Shown piece by piece: positions 8,435 through 16,921 of a stretch of DNA of 64,000 nt. How positions within the stretch are numbered: position 1 is the stretch's first letter; the number at the start of each line of letters is the position of its first letter. The notes below the pieces were generated by a model. It had not been told where the DNA came from, ran no database searches, and was given only the letters and a program-made list of their open reading frames with translations. Made by a program: the position numbers and the translations under genes. The stretch lies in assembly GCF_000092645.1 (NCBI RefSeq), contig NC_014165.1:2914001-2978000 (forward strand), read 5' to 3'. This DNA is from Thermobispora bispora DSM 43833. GTDB taxonomy: Bacteria > Actinomycetota > Actinomycetes > Streptosporangiales > Streptosporangiaceae.

Positions 8435-9922
8435 GTGAGCACCATGACCGGACGTCTGTACGGAGTCGGCCTCGGCCCCGGCGACCCCGAGCTGATCACG
8501 GTGAAGGCCGCGCGGCTGATCGGCGAGGCCGACGTGATCGCCTACCACGCGGCCCGGCACGGCCGCAGCATCGCCCGCTCGATCGCGGAGCCGTACCTGC
8601 GGGCGGGGCAGATCGAGGAGCCGCTGCTGTACCCGGTCACCACCGAGACCACCACTCACCCCGGCGGCTACCAGGGCGCGCTCGAGGACTTCTACGCCGA
8701 GTGCACCGCCCGGCTCGCCGCCCACCTCGACGCGGGCCGCACCGTGGTCGTGCTGTGCGAGGGCGACCCGCTCTTCTACGGCTCCTACATGCACCTGCAC
8801 AAGCGGCTCGCGCACCGCTACCCGGCCACCGTGGTGCCCGGGGTCACCTCGGTGTCGGCCGCGGCCGCGGTGCTGGGGCGGCCGCTGGTGGAGCGCGACG
8901 AGATCCTCACCGTGCTGCCCGGCACGCTGCCCGCCGGCGAGCTCGCCGACCGGCTGCGGCGCAGCGACGCCGCGGCCGTGCTCAAGCTGGGCCGCACCTT
9001 CGAGAAGGTGCGGGACGCGTTCGCCGCGGCCGGGCGGCTCGACGACGCCTGGTACGTGGAGCGGGCCACGATGGCCGGCGAGCGGGTGGCCCCGCTGCGG
9101 GAGGTCGACCCGGACGGCGTGCCGTACTTCTCGCTCGCGCTGCTCGCCGGGCCCGGCGGGGGCGCGGTCCCGCCCGAGCCGCCGCGGCCCGCGGTGGCGC
9201 CCGAGGTGGTCGTGGTCGGCCTCGGCCCAGCCGGGCGGCCCTGGCTCACCCCCGAGGCGCAGGAGGCGCTGGCGAGCGCCACCGACCTCGTCGGCTACGG
9301 GCCGTACCTCGACCGGGTGCCGCCGAACCCGCGGCAGCGCCGCCACCCCACCGGCAACCGGGTCGAGGCCGAACGCGCCCGGCACGCGCTCGAGCTCGCC
9401 CGCGAGGGCAGGCGGGTCGCGGTGGTCTCCTCCGGCGACCCGGGCGTGTTCGCGATGGCGAGCGCGGTGCTCGAGGCCGCCGAGGACTACCCGGACGTGC
9501 CGGTCCGCGTCGTGCCCGGCATCACCGCCGCCCAGGCCGTGGCCGCCCGTGCGGGCGCCCCGCTCGGCCACGACTTCTGCGTGCTGTCCCTGTCCGACCT
9601 GCTCAAGCCGTGGGAGGTGATCGCCGAGCGGCTCACCGCCGCCGCCCGCGCCGACCTGGTGATCGCCATCTACAACCCGGCCTCCCGCCACCGCACCTGG
9701 CAGCTCCCGGCCGCCCGCGACCTGCTGCTGGAACACCGCTCCCCGGACACCCCGGTGGTGATCGGCCGCGACGTCGGCGGCCCGGAGGAGAGCCTGACGG
9801 TGACCACGCTCGCCGCCCTCGACCCGGCCACGGTCGACATGCGCTGCCTGCTCATCATCGGCTCGTCGACCACCCGCGTCACCACGCGGGGCACCGTCTA
9901 CACCCCGCGCCGCTACCCCTGA
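8435..9922 (+). CDS. cobIJ: Fused precorrin-2 C20- and precorrin-3B C17-methyltransferase
   Basis: 495 residues made of two SAM-dependent tetrapyrrole methylase domains. Residues about 5-245 are CobI (GVGLGPGDPELITVKA at the start, CEGDPLFYGSYMH as the SAM-loop, GVTSVSAAAA), methylating C20 of precorrin-2. Residues about 255-490 are CobJ (VVGLGPAG, SSGDPGVFAMAS, GITAAQA, YNPASRHR), which methylates C17 with ring contraction. The CobIJ fusion is common in actinobacteria. The start may be GTG 8435 or ATG 8444; neither has a strong ribosome site. The 3' end overlaps the convergent GNAT gene by ten bases. Confidence 0.96.
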   Translation: MSTMTGRLYGVGLGPGDPELITVKAARLIGEADVIAYHAARHGRSIARSIAEPYLRAGQIEEPLLYPVTTETTTHPGGYQGALEDFYAECTARLAAHLDAGRTVVVLCEGDPLFYGSYMHLHKRLAHRYPATVVPGVTSVSAAAAVLGRPLVERDEILTVLPGTLPAGELADRLRRSDAAAVLKLGRTFEKVRDAFAAAGRLDDAWYVERATMAGERVAPLREVDPDGVPYFSLALLAGPGGGAVPPEPPRPAVAPEVVVVGLGPAGRPWLTPEAQEALASATDLVGYGPYLDRVPPNPRQRRHPTGNRVEAERARHALELAREGRRVAVVSSGDPGVFAMASAVLEAAEDYPDVPVRVVPGITAAQAVAARAGAPLGHDFCVLSLSDLLKPWEVIAERLTAAARADLVIAIYNPASRHRTWQLPAARDLLLEHRSPDTPVVIGRDVGGPEESLTVTTLAALDPATVDMRCLLIIGSSTTRVTTRGTVYTPRRYP

Positions 9923-10485
9923 CCACCCCGCCCGGCCGGGGCGGCCAGGTCGCGCAGCATCACCGCGAACACCGGCGCCCCGGGCAGCGGGTTCCGCTTC
10001 TCCGCCACCTTGCGCCACCCCCACTTCCGGTACGCGGCGAGCGCGGGCGCCGCGGCCGGGAGCACGGTCAGCGTCGCCCGCTCCTCGGTCCGCCCGGCGA
10101 GCAGCAGGTCGTGGATGCGCTCGGCCACGTGCCGCCGCCGCCACGGCGCCCGGACCAGCAGCTCGACCACCGCGAAGGTACGCCCCGGCCACTCCGCGGT
10201 GACCTCGTCGGGCAGCGGCGTCAGCAGGCCGCGCCACCACGGGGTGGTGGGCTGCAGCGTCACGCCGAAGCCGAAGCCCACCAGCCGCCCGTCCGCCCGC
10301 GCCGTGATCAGGCGGAATCCCTCCTGGCGGCGCTGCACGTCGAAGCGCTCGCGGAACAGCCGCTCGTGCTCCGCGCCCCACCGGTACGGCGGCTCGCCGT
10401 ACACCTCGCGGTAGACCGCCGCCAGCTCCGCCACCGACTCGGCGGCCCGCTCGCCGTCGACCGTCTCAAACTCCGGCTCGGACAA
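9913..10485 (-). CDS. GNAT-family N-acetyltransferase
   Basis: About 190 residues from the TTG at 10485, placed behind a GGGAG site and inside the end of the upstream regulator gene. The frame shows the GNAT fold: LVGFGFGVTL as strand 4, FAVVELLVRAPWRRRHVAERIHD as the acetyl-CoA pyrophosphate loop region, LTVLPAAAPALAAYRKWGW as the C-terminal helix. The substrate is unknown. It reads through into no longer protein of its own family upstream, so longer in-frame extensions are rejected. Overlap with the XRE gene implies co-transcription, and the pair interrupts the cob cluster. Confidence 0.8.
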   Translation of the reverse strand: MSEPEFETVDGERAAESVAELAAVYREVYGEPPYRWGAEHERLFRERFDVQRRQEGFRLITARADGRLVGFGFGVTLQPTTPWWRGLLTPLPDEVTAEWPGRTFAVVELLVRAPWRRRHVAERIHDLLLAGRTEERATLTVLPAAAPALAAYRKWGWRKVAEKRNPLPGAPVFAVMLRDLAAPAGRGGQG

Positions 10486-11890
10486 TCTCCCGCTCCCTGT
10501 GCGGCGCGGCCCGCCGCAGGTGGTCGCGCAGCCGATCGCGGAACTCCGCGGCCTCGCGGCAGTCCGGATGACGGCGGGCCAGCGCCGCGTCGAACCGCAC
10601 GAACCAATCCACCACCAGCGATGATCGCGCCTCTTCTGCGAGCCGCAAAGCGCCGGTCGCCGCGGCCGCCGCCTCCGCGGGCTCTCGCTGGGAGAGCCGT
10701 ACCCTCGCGAGCCGTATCTCGTCGAGGATCCGGCTGCGGGTGTAGCCCGGGACCCGGGCCGCCCGGGCGTTCGCGGTGTGCCGCTCGGCCCGCGCGGCGT
10801 AGCGTCGCCACCGCCGCGGCTCGGCGCTCGCGAGGGCCAGCTCGGTGTAGGCGTTGGCCGCCAGGCAGTCGACCTCGGCCTGATTGAGGTAGTGCAGCCA
10901 GTCCGGGCGGGGCTCGCCGCGCGCCTCCTGCCAGACCTCCACGCACGCCTCGGCGCTGCGCACGGCGTTGCCCGCCTCCCGTTCGCCGAGGTGGGCGTAG
11001 GCGCGGGCCTCCAAGCCCAGCAGCTCGGCGCGCACCGCGTCGTGGGCGACACCGTGCGGCAGGCCGTACAGCGCGGTGCGGGTGAGGTTCAGGCTGTCGG
11101 TGTAGTTGCCCAGCGCGGTGGAGAGCTGGGTCATGTCCCCGATGATCTTCGCGCCGAGCGCCGGGGCCGCCGCCTCCCGGCAGGCGTGCAGGGCGAGTAC
11201 GTAGTGGCGCTGCGCCATGCCGTGCAGCCCTTGGTCGTACGCCATCCATCCGGCGAGCTGCGCGAGCTCCGCGGCCGCCTGGAACAGCCGCCGGGTGGTC
11301 TCGGGGTCGTGCCGCTCGGTCAGGCTTTCGGTGACCGCGTTCAGCCGGCCGACGACGGCCTTGCGCCGTAAACCTCCGGCGCCGGACGCGTCCCAGCGGC
11401 GGAACAGCACGATCGCCTGTTCCAGCTCGCTGATCGTCTCGGGCGTTGGCTCGATCGCGGCGGCCGGCGCGGGTAGGCCGACCACCCACTGACGGATTGG
11501 TTGCACCAGTGCGGATCCGCTCAATACCGCCAACCCGGCGACCACCTGCCGCCGGGACACGATGTCGTAGGCGGAGAAACCCTCCAGCATGCGCACGGCC
11601 TGCTCCTCGGTCAGCGAGAAGTCGAACGGCGCCGAGGAGTGCGCGAGGCGATCCGCCCGGCCGGGCACCGGCGCGACGTCGGCCAGCAGGGACTCCAGCT
11701 CCGCCGCGCTGACCTTGAGCAGCGCGGCCAGCCGGGGACGCAGCCACGGCTGCGGCTCGGTCTCGGCCCGCTCCCAGCGAGCCACGGTAGAGCGTTCGAC
11801 GTGCAGCGCGTCGGCAAGATTTTCCTGCGTGAGGCCGAGGGCCTTACGCCGCTGAATAAACCGGACCCGCTTGAGGTGCACAATCCTCAC
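10466..11890 (-). CDS. XRE-family transcriptional regulator with TPR-like C-terminal region
   Basis: 474 residues. An N-terminal Cro/C1 helix-turn-helix lies at about residues 9-60 (LGLTQENLADAL then VERSTVARWERAETEP). The remaining 400 residues are alpha-helical and alanine/leucine-rich, with repeated A-x-x-Y/L-A patterns like the TPR-type sensor domains of actinobacterial regulators. Such proteins often act beside small effector genes; the ligand is unknown. The start is either GTG 11890 or GTG 11881. It overlaps the GNAT gene, which is its likely operon partner and possibly its target. It faces a disrupted histidine-kinase-like ATPase gene across a 340-base divergent spacer. Confidence 0.85.
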   Translation of the reverse strand: MRIVHLKRVRFIQRRKALGLTQENLADALHVERSTVARWERAETEPQPWLRPRLAALLKVSAAELESLLADVAPVPGRADRLAHSSAPFDFSLTEEQAVRMLEGFSAYDIVSRRQVVAGLAVLSGSALVQPIRQWVVGLPAPAAAIEPTPETISELEQAIVLFRRWDASGAGGLRRKAVVGRLNAVTESLTERHDPETTRRLFQAAAELAQLAGWMAYDQGLHGMAQRHYVLALHACREAAAPALGAKIIGDMTQLSTALGNYTDSLNLTRTALYGLPHGVAHDAVRAELLGLEARAYAHLGEREAGNAVRSAEACVEVWQEARGEPRPDWLHYLNQAEVDCLAANAYTELALASAEPRRWRRYAARAERHTANARAARVPGYTRSRILDEIRLARVRLSQREPAEAAAAATGALRLAEEARSSLVVDWFVRFDAALARRHPDCREAAEFRDRLRDHLRRAAPHREREIVRAGV

Positions 11891-12234
11891 CCCCGGTCCC
11901 CGCCTTTACCCGGGCGGCCAGATCATGAATGTGCCCTGGTCACCGCCTACGATGCCGCATTTTCGCCCCATTCGATGCCCAAAACCGCTCTGGAGCCGCC
12001 CCTTGCCCCACTGGTTTGCTGCCTGCGGAAAGACGGCGCGTCAGGGAGGACGCACGTGTGCAACGGCGACGGAACGGGTCACCTGCTCGATGAGCATCAT
12101 GCGGTCGGGAGCGCAGTGCTGCGCCGCAAATCCGGCTACTTTGATAAAACGGATGAATTGCAAAAAGGCTACCCCACTCCCGCATTTTCCGCGAAAGAGA
12201 CATCAGTCCCATCCTGCCGGTACGCCCCGGTTAT
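11891..12234. other. Divergent spacer with a doubtful small ORF
   Basis: The spacer is richer in A and T than its flanks, as expected for promoters. A GTG at 12056 sits behind a good ribosome site (GGGAGG at 12044-12049) and opens a 100-codon frame to 12358, but the peptide resembles no family I know and its last third overlaps the ATPase pseudogene in another frame. I do not call it a gene. Confidence 0.3.
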
Positions 12235-12648
12235 GTGGAGTTGCCGGTGGCTCCGATCGCCCCCTCGCTCGCGCGTTCCCACGTCTCCCGCGCGCTGGCG
12301 TCGTGAGGGCTGGCGCGACTCGACGACACCGTGCGGCTCGTGGCGAGCGAACTGGTGACGAACGCGATCAAGGCGAGCGGGTGGACGCCGCCCGGCGACG
12401 ACGCGGCCGCCCCCGCGGCCGCCGTACCGCAGGCGCACGGCACCATCTGGATCGGCGTGTATCGGTCCCTGTACGACGTGGTCGTCGAGGTGTGGGACCC
12501 CAGCCGGGAGCCGCGCATCCTCACCCCGGACTTCGACGACGACCACGGACGCGGCTTGTGGCTGGTCAGCCAGGCGGTGCGGCGCTGGGGCTACCGCCGC
12601 CCGGTGACCGGCGGGAAGTGGGTGTGGGCCGCGATCGCCGCCGACTGA
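12235..12648 (+). pseudogene. SpoIIAB/RsbW-like ATP-binding protein, broken by an in-frame TGA
   Basis: The frame from GTG 12235 reads as a small actinobacterial histidine-kinase-like ATPase: LARSHVSRALAS, then TGA at 12304-12306, then GLARLDDTVRLVASELVTNAIKAS with the N-box (ELVTNA), and later GRGLWLVSQAV as the G1/G2-like ATP lid. The family normally has a tryptophan at the TGA position (the A-x-W-G-L pattern), so a single TGG-to-TGA change explains the break. Proteins of this kind are anti-sigma-factor-like kinases. A shortened product from GTG 12331 (105 residues) is possible but would lack the first helix and strand. A sequencing error is the alternative. Confidence 0.75.
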
Positions 12649-12699
12649 CCCGATCGGCGGCGCGCAGCAGGCCGTCCCGGCGCCCCGTGGCCGCGGCGG

Positions 12700-13434
12700 T
12701 CAGGACCGGCCCAGGACCCAGGCGAGGGCGGCCTCGACCGTGTCGGCGGTGGGCACGCCCGCGGGCGGGGCGGGGCGGTCGACCATGAGCACGCGCAGGC
12801 CGAGCTCCCGGGCGGCGGTGAGCTTGGCGGCGGTCATCGGCCCGCCGCTGTCCTTGGTGACCAGGGTGTCGAGGCGGTGGCGGCGGATCAGCTCGCGCTC
12901 GTTCTCCACGGTGAACGGCCCGCGGTCGAGGACGACCTCGACGTTCGGGGGGATCGGCGGCTCGGGTGGGTCGACCGAGCGGGCCAGGAACCACACGTCG
13001 GCCCGCGGGACGAAGACCGGCAGGCTGCGGCGGCCCGTGGTGAGGAATGTCCGGCTGCCGGGCGCGAGGCGGGCCGCGGCCTCCTGCAGCGAGGGCACCC
13101 GTTCCCAGCGGTCGCCGGGGCCCTCCCGCCAGCCGGGCCGGCGCAGCACGAGCAGCGGCACGCCGGTGCGCGCCGCGGCCTCGGCCGCCGCGGCGGTCAT
13201 CCGGGCCGCGAACGGGTGGGTGGCGTCGACCACGGCGGCGATGCGCTCGGCGCGCAGCCAGGCGGCGAGGCCGTCCGGGCCGCCGAAGCCGCCCTGCCGT
13301 ACCTCGCCGGCCGGGAGGCGCGGGTTCGCCACGCGGCCGGCGAGCGAGGTGATCACGTGCACGCCGCGGGCGACGAGCGTGTCGGCGAGGGCGCGGGCCT
13401 CGGCCGTGCCGCCGAGGATCAGGATCCGGCGCAC
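12700..13434 (-). CDS. cobK: Precorrin-6A reductase
   Basis: 244 residues from GTG 13434. CobK reduces precorrin-6A to precorrin-6B (dihydroprecorrin-6A) with NADPH. The N-terminal Rossmann-like strand is ILILGGTAEARALA, followed by VVDATHPFAARM near residue 75, FLTTGRRSLP near 138 and the C-terminal LVTKDSGGPMTAAKL near 200, all diagnostic. The longer in-frame extension upstream is rejected because it would run through cobM. Its start overlaps the cobM stop by 16 bases, so it is the last gene of the minus-strand PPOX-cobL-cobM-cobK set. Confidence 0.95.
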   Translation of the reverse strand: MRRILILGGTAEARALADTLVARGVHVITSLAGRVANPRLPAGEVRQGGFGGPDGLAAWLRAERIAAVVDATHPFAARMTAAAAEAAARTGVPLLVLRRPGWREGPGDRWERVPSLQEAAARLAPGSRTFLTTGRRSLPVFVPRADVWFLARSVDPPEPPIPPNVEVVLDRGPFTVENERELIRRHRLDTLVTKDSGGPMTAAKLTAARELGLRVLMVDRPAPPAGVPTADTVEAALAWVLGRS

Positions 13435-14174
13435 GGGCGCTCCCGGGCCGGGCTGTAGAGGTGGCTGTCGGGGAACTCGGCCGCGGTGAGCGCCCGCCCG
13501 ACGATGATCACCGCGGTACGGCGCACGCCCGCCTCGCGGACCTTGGCGGCGATGTCGGCGAGCGTGCCGCGCAGGATCCGCTCGTCGTCGCGGGAGGCGT
13601 ACGCGACCACGGCGACCGGGCAGTCCGGGCCGTAGTTCGGCAGCAGCTCGGCCACGACCGCGTCGATGCGCTGCACCGCGAGGTGGAGCACGATCGTGGA
13701 GCGGCTCGCGCCGAGCGTGGCGAGGTCCTCGCCCGGCGGCATCGGCGTGGCGCGGGCGGCGGTGCGGGTGAGGATCACCGTCTGAGCGACGCCGGGCACG
13801 GTGAGCTCGCGGCGCAGCGCGGCCGCGGCGGCGGCGAACGCCGGGACGCCGGGGACGATCTCGTACGGCACGCCGAGCGCGTCGAGGCGGCGCATCTGCT
13901 CGGCGACCGCGCTGAAGATCGACGGGTCGCCGGAGTGCAGCCGGGCCACGTCCTGGCCGCGGGCGTGGGCCGCGGCGATCTCGTCGATGATCTGGTCGAG
14001 CGTGAGGTTCGCGGTGTCCACCAGCCGGGCGTCCGGCGGGCACTCGGCGAGCAGCTCGCGCGGCACGAGCGAGCCCGCGTACAGGCAGACCGGCGCGGAC
14101 CGCAGCAGCCGCAGGCCGCGCACGGTGATCAGGTCGGCGGCGCCGGGACCGGCGCCGATGAAGTACACGGTCAT
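13419..14174 (-). CDS. cobM: Precorrin-4 C11-methyltransferase
   Basis: 251 residues from ATG 14174, full length for CobM. It methylates C11 of precorrin-4 with SAM. The SAM-binding landmarks are YFIGAGPGAADLITVRG at the N-terminus, LYAGSLVP, ARLHSGDPSIFSA near residue 85 and EIVPGVPAFAAAAA near 110. About 290 bases without a recognisable gene separate it from cobL, unusual in an otherwise overlapping operon; it may be read from the same transcript or from its own promoter. Confidence 0.96.
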   Translation of the reverse strand: MTVYFIGAGPGAADLITVRGLRLLRSAPVCLYAGSLVPRELLAECPPDARLVDTANLTLDQIIDEIAAAHARGQDVARLHSGDPSIFSAVAEQMRRLDALGVPYEIVPGVPAFAAAAAALRRELTVPGVAQTVILTRTAARATPMPPGEDLATLGASRSTIVLHLAVQRIDAVVAELLPNYGPDCPVAVVAYASRDDERILRGTLADIAAKVREAGVRRTAVIIVGRALTAAEFPDSHLYSPARERPCAGS

Positions 14175-14463
14175 GATCCGCCCCTCTCGGTCGTGGCCCG
14201 CGCGACGCCGATCCGCGGGACCGGCCCGCCGGCGTCGCCGATCGCCGCCCTCGCGGCCCGGGCGCTCCCCGGTCGCGACCGGCTCGGCGGCACTGGCTGC
14301 CCGGCGCGCGGGGACCGGCCTTCCGGCCACGCCGCGGCCATCGCGACGCCACGGGCCGGCGCGGGCCGCGGCCATACCGGTCCGCTGGACGGCCCGCTCC
14401 CGGCGCGCCCGCCGCCCGCCGCCACGGTCACCGCCCGGCCGCGTGCCGCGCGCAGGGCCGCGG

Positions 14464-15702
14464 TCACGAGCCGTCCCGCTTCGTCACCGCCCAGATGGTC
14501 ACCGGCATCGCCGCCCGCCACCCGGTGAACCCGCCCACCGGCGCGGCCCGCTGTACGGCGAGCCGGACCAGGTCGCCGCCGAGCCTGCCGTACCAGTCCG
14601 CGAGCACGGCCTCGGTCTCCAGCGTCACCGCGTTCGCCACCAGCCGGCCGCCCGGGCGGAGCGCGGTCCAGCAGCGCTCGATGAGGCCGGGCACGGTGGC
14701 GCCGCCGCCGACGAACACCGCGTCGGGCTCGGGCAGGCCGTCGAGCGCGTCCGGGGCCCGGCCCTCGACCACCTGGAGGGCGGGCACGCCGAGGGTGTCG
14801 GCGTTGCGCCGGATGCGCGCGGCCCGCTCCGGGTGGCGCTCGATCGCCACGGCCCGGCACGCGGGGTGGGTGCGCATCCACTCGATCGCGATGCTGCCCG
14901 CGCCCGCGCCCACGTCCCACAGCAGCTCGCCGGGGAGCGGGGCGAGGCGGGACAGCGTGACCGCGCGGACCTCCCGCTTGGTGAGCCGGCCGTCGTGGTC
15001 GTAGGCGTCGTCGGGCAGCCCGGGCACCCGGGGCAGCGGCTCGGCGCCCGGGTCGAGGGCGCACTCGATCGCGATCACGTGCAGCCGAGTGGGCCCGGCC
15101 TGGGCGGCGGGCCGTACCGACTCGGTGGCGGCGCCGAGGTCGGACAGCACGGTGACCCGGCTCGCCGCGTAGCCCGCCTCGCCGAGCAGGCGGGTGACCG
15201 CCTCCGGGGAGGAGCCGAGCACGAGCACCCGGCGGCCGGGGGCGAGGGCCGGGCGGAGTACGTCGAGCGGACGGCCGACCGCGCTCACCACCTCGACCTG
15301 CTCGACCGGCCAGCCGAGCCGGGCGCAGGCGAGCGAAACCGAGGAGACGTGCGGCAGCACCCGGACCTGGTCGGCGCCGAGCAGCCGGACCAGGGTCGAG
15401 CCGATGCCGTAGAACATGGGGTCGCCGCTGGCGAGCACGCACACCTCGCGGCCCGCGAACGACTCGAGGAGCGGTTCCAGGTTGGGCAGCAGCGGCGAGG
15501 GCAGCACCACCCGCGACGGCGTCCCGGCGGACCGCGGCGATCCCCCGCCGGACGGCTCAGGGTCCGGATCCGGGACCGGGTCGGGGACGAGGTCGAGCTG
15601 CCTGCGGCTGCCGAGGAGCACATCGGCGGCGGCGATCGCCCGACGGGAGGCGGGGGCCAGCCCGTCCCAGCCGTCTGCGCCGATGCCGACGACGGTGATC
15701 AT
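14464..15702 (-). CDS. cobL: Precorrin-6Y C5,C15-methyltransferase (decarboxylating)
   Basis: 412 residues, a fusion of a CbiE-type methylase (residues about 1-215: VVGIGADGWDGL, LASGDPMFYGIG, LPHVSSVSLA) and a CbiT-type class I methyltransferase (about 220-412: LTKREVRA, then WDVGAGAGSIAIEW as the SAM glycine loop). It methylates C5 and C15 and removes the acetate carboxyl at C12. Residues about 40-60 are a low-complexity stretch rich in D-P and S-G that is probably a surface loop. The ATG overlaps the stop of the PPOX gene by four bases. Confidence 0.96.
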   Translation of the reverse strand: MITVVGIGADGWDGLAPASRRAIAAADVLLGSRRQLDLVPDPVPDPDPEPSGGGSPRSAGTPSRVVLPSPLLPNLEPLLESFAGREVCVLASGDPMFYGIGSTLVRLLGADQVRVLPHVSSVSLACARLGWPVEQVEVVSAVGRPLDVLRPALAPGRRVLVLGSSPEAVTRLLGEAGYAASRVTVLSDLGAATESVRPAAQAGPTRLHVIAIECALDPGAEPLPRVPGLPDDAYDHDGRLTKREVRAVTLSRLAPLPGELLWDVGAGAGSIAIEWMRTHPACRAVAIERHPERAARIRRNADTLGVPALQVVEGRAPDALDGLPEPDAVFVGGGATVPGLIERCWTALRPGGRLVANAVTLETEAVLADWYGRLGGDLVRLAVQRAAPVGGFTGWRAAMPVTIWAVTKRDGS

Positions 15703-16085
15703 ACAGTGCCGAGGACACGGGTGACCTGAATCTCCAGGACCACCCGGTCCGGGTTGGGCCGGGGCTCACGGTACCGGGCCGCATACCGCCGCTCGGCGTC
15801 GGCGACCTCCTCGCGGCCGGTGCGGATGGTGGCGACCCCCACGAGCGTCGACCAGCGCCGCCCGTCCACCTGGCAGAGCGCCACGTTCGGCGCGCCCGCG
15901 GCGATCAGCCGGGCCTTGTGCGACCGGCGCGAGGTGATCACCCGGACGATGCCGTTCTCCAGGTCGAGCGTCGCGCCGACCGGCACCACGTGCGGGGTGC
16001 CGTCCGGGCGCACCGTGGTGAGGGTGCACAGGTGCCGTTCACGCCAGAACTCGGCGAAGTCCGTGCCTCGCTCGGACAGGTTCAC
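15699..16085 (-). CDS. PPOX-family (flavin or F420-dependent) oxidoreductase
   Basis: 128 residues from GTG 16085, which follows GAGGAGG by a normal spacing. The split-barrel pyridoxamine-phosphate-oxidase-like fold is seen: FAEFWRERHLCTLTTVRPDGTPHVVPVGATLD at residues about 8-38, then ITSRRSHKARLI and NVALCQVDGRRWSTLVGVATI. In actinobacteria many such proteins bind F420 or haem rather than FMN, and the exact cofactor cannot be read here. It overlaps cobL by ATGA, so it heads the cobL-cobM-cobK unit. A role in tetrapyrrole reduction or handling is plausible but unproven. Confidence 0.85.
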   Translation of the reverse strand: MNLSERGTDFAEFWRERHLCTLTTVRPDGTPHVVPVGATLDLENGIVRVITSRRSHKARLIAAGAPNVALCQVDGRRWSTLVGVATIRTGREEVADAERRYAARYREPRPNPDRVVLEIQVTRVLGTV

Positions 16086-16192
16086 GTGCCTCCTCGCCCG
16101 CGCGTCCTTTCCGGGCCCGTCCCCGACGGCCCGGCTAACCTGATCAGACGCTTCCACATCGTACAAAATCGTGGCATGGCAGACTCGTGGTC

Positions 16193-16921
16193 GTGAAGCG
16201 GCTTCTCATCATCGGCATCGGCGCGGGCGACCCCGACCACCTCACCATCCAGGGCGCGAAGGCGATCGCGGCGGCCGACGTGTTCTTCCTCATCGACAAG
16301 GGCGAGGAGAAGGACGAGCTGGTACGGCTCCGCCGACGGCTGATCGAGGAACACGGCCGCCCGCCGTACCGGATCGTCGAGGGCCGCGACCCGGAGCGGG
16401 ACCGCACCGCGGCCGCGTACGCCGAGGCGGTCGAGAACTGGCGGGCCCGGCGCGCCGAGCTCTACCGGCGCATGATCGAGGACGAGCTGCCGGACGGGCA
16501 GACCGGGGCCTTCCTCGTCTGGGGCGACCCGGGCGTGTACGACAGCACGCTGTCGATCCTCGGCCGGCTGCCCTACGACTACGAGGTGATCCCCGGCATC
16601 AGCGCGATCTCCGCGCTCACCGCCCGGCACCGCACCACGCTCACCCGGGTGGGCAGCCCTGTGCACATCACCACCGGCCGCCGCCTCGCCGAGCAGGGCC
16701 CCACCGCCGACGACATCCTCGTCATGCTCGACTCGCGGTGTGCCTTCGCCGAGCTGACCGACTACCACATCTACTGGGGCGCGTACCTGGGCACGCCGGA
16801 CGAGATCCTCATCGAGGGCCCGGTCGCGGAGGTCGCCGACCGCATCCGCGAGGTCCGGTCCGAGGTGCGCGCCCGCAAGGGCTGGATCATGGACACCTAT
16901 CTGCTCCGCCGCCCGCGCTAA
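16193..16921 (+). CDS. cobF: Precorrin-6A synthase (deacetylating)
   Basis: 242 residues from GTG 16193 (GTG 16187 is an alternative two codons earlier). CobF methylates C1 of precorrin-5 and releases the C20-derived acetate; it belongs to the aerobic pathway. The SAM-dependent tetrapyrrole methylase landmarks are LIIGIGAGDPDHLTIQG, FLVWGDPGVYDSTL near residue 110 and VIPGISAISALTARH. The C-terminal KGWIMDTYLLRRP is typical of CobF. It is divergent from the PPOX gene with a 107-base spacer that contains an A/T-rich block and probably two promoters. Many actinobacteria, including Mycobacterium tuberculosis, lack a clear cobF. Confidence 0.95.
   Translation: MKRLLIIGIGAGDPDHLTIQGAKAIAAADVFFLIDKGEEKDELVRLRRRLIEEHGRPPYRIVEGRDPERDRTAAAYAEAVENWRARRAELYRRMIEDELPDGQTGAFLVWGDPGVYDSTLSILGRLPYDYEVIPGISAISALTARHRTTLTRVGSPVHITTGRRLAEQGPTADDILVMLDSRCAFAELTDYHIYWGAYLGTPDEILIEGPVAEVADRIREVRSEVRARKGWIMDTYLLRRPR

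Noticed and set aside
12304-12306. TGA read as selenocysteine
   Set aside because: The family has Trp at this place and no SECIS-like hairpin follows.
16086-16192. Second cobalamin riboswitch upstream of cobF
   Set aside because: The spacer has none of the aptamer blocks.
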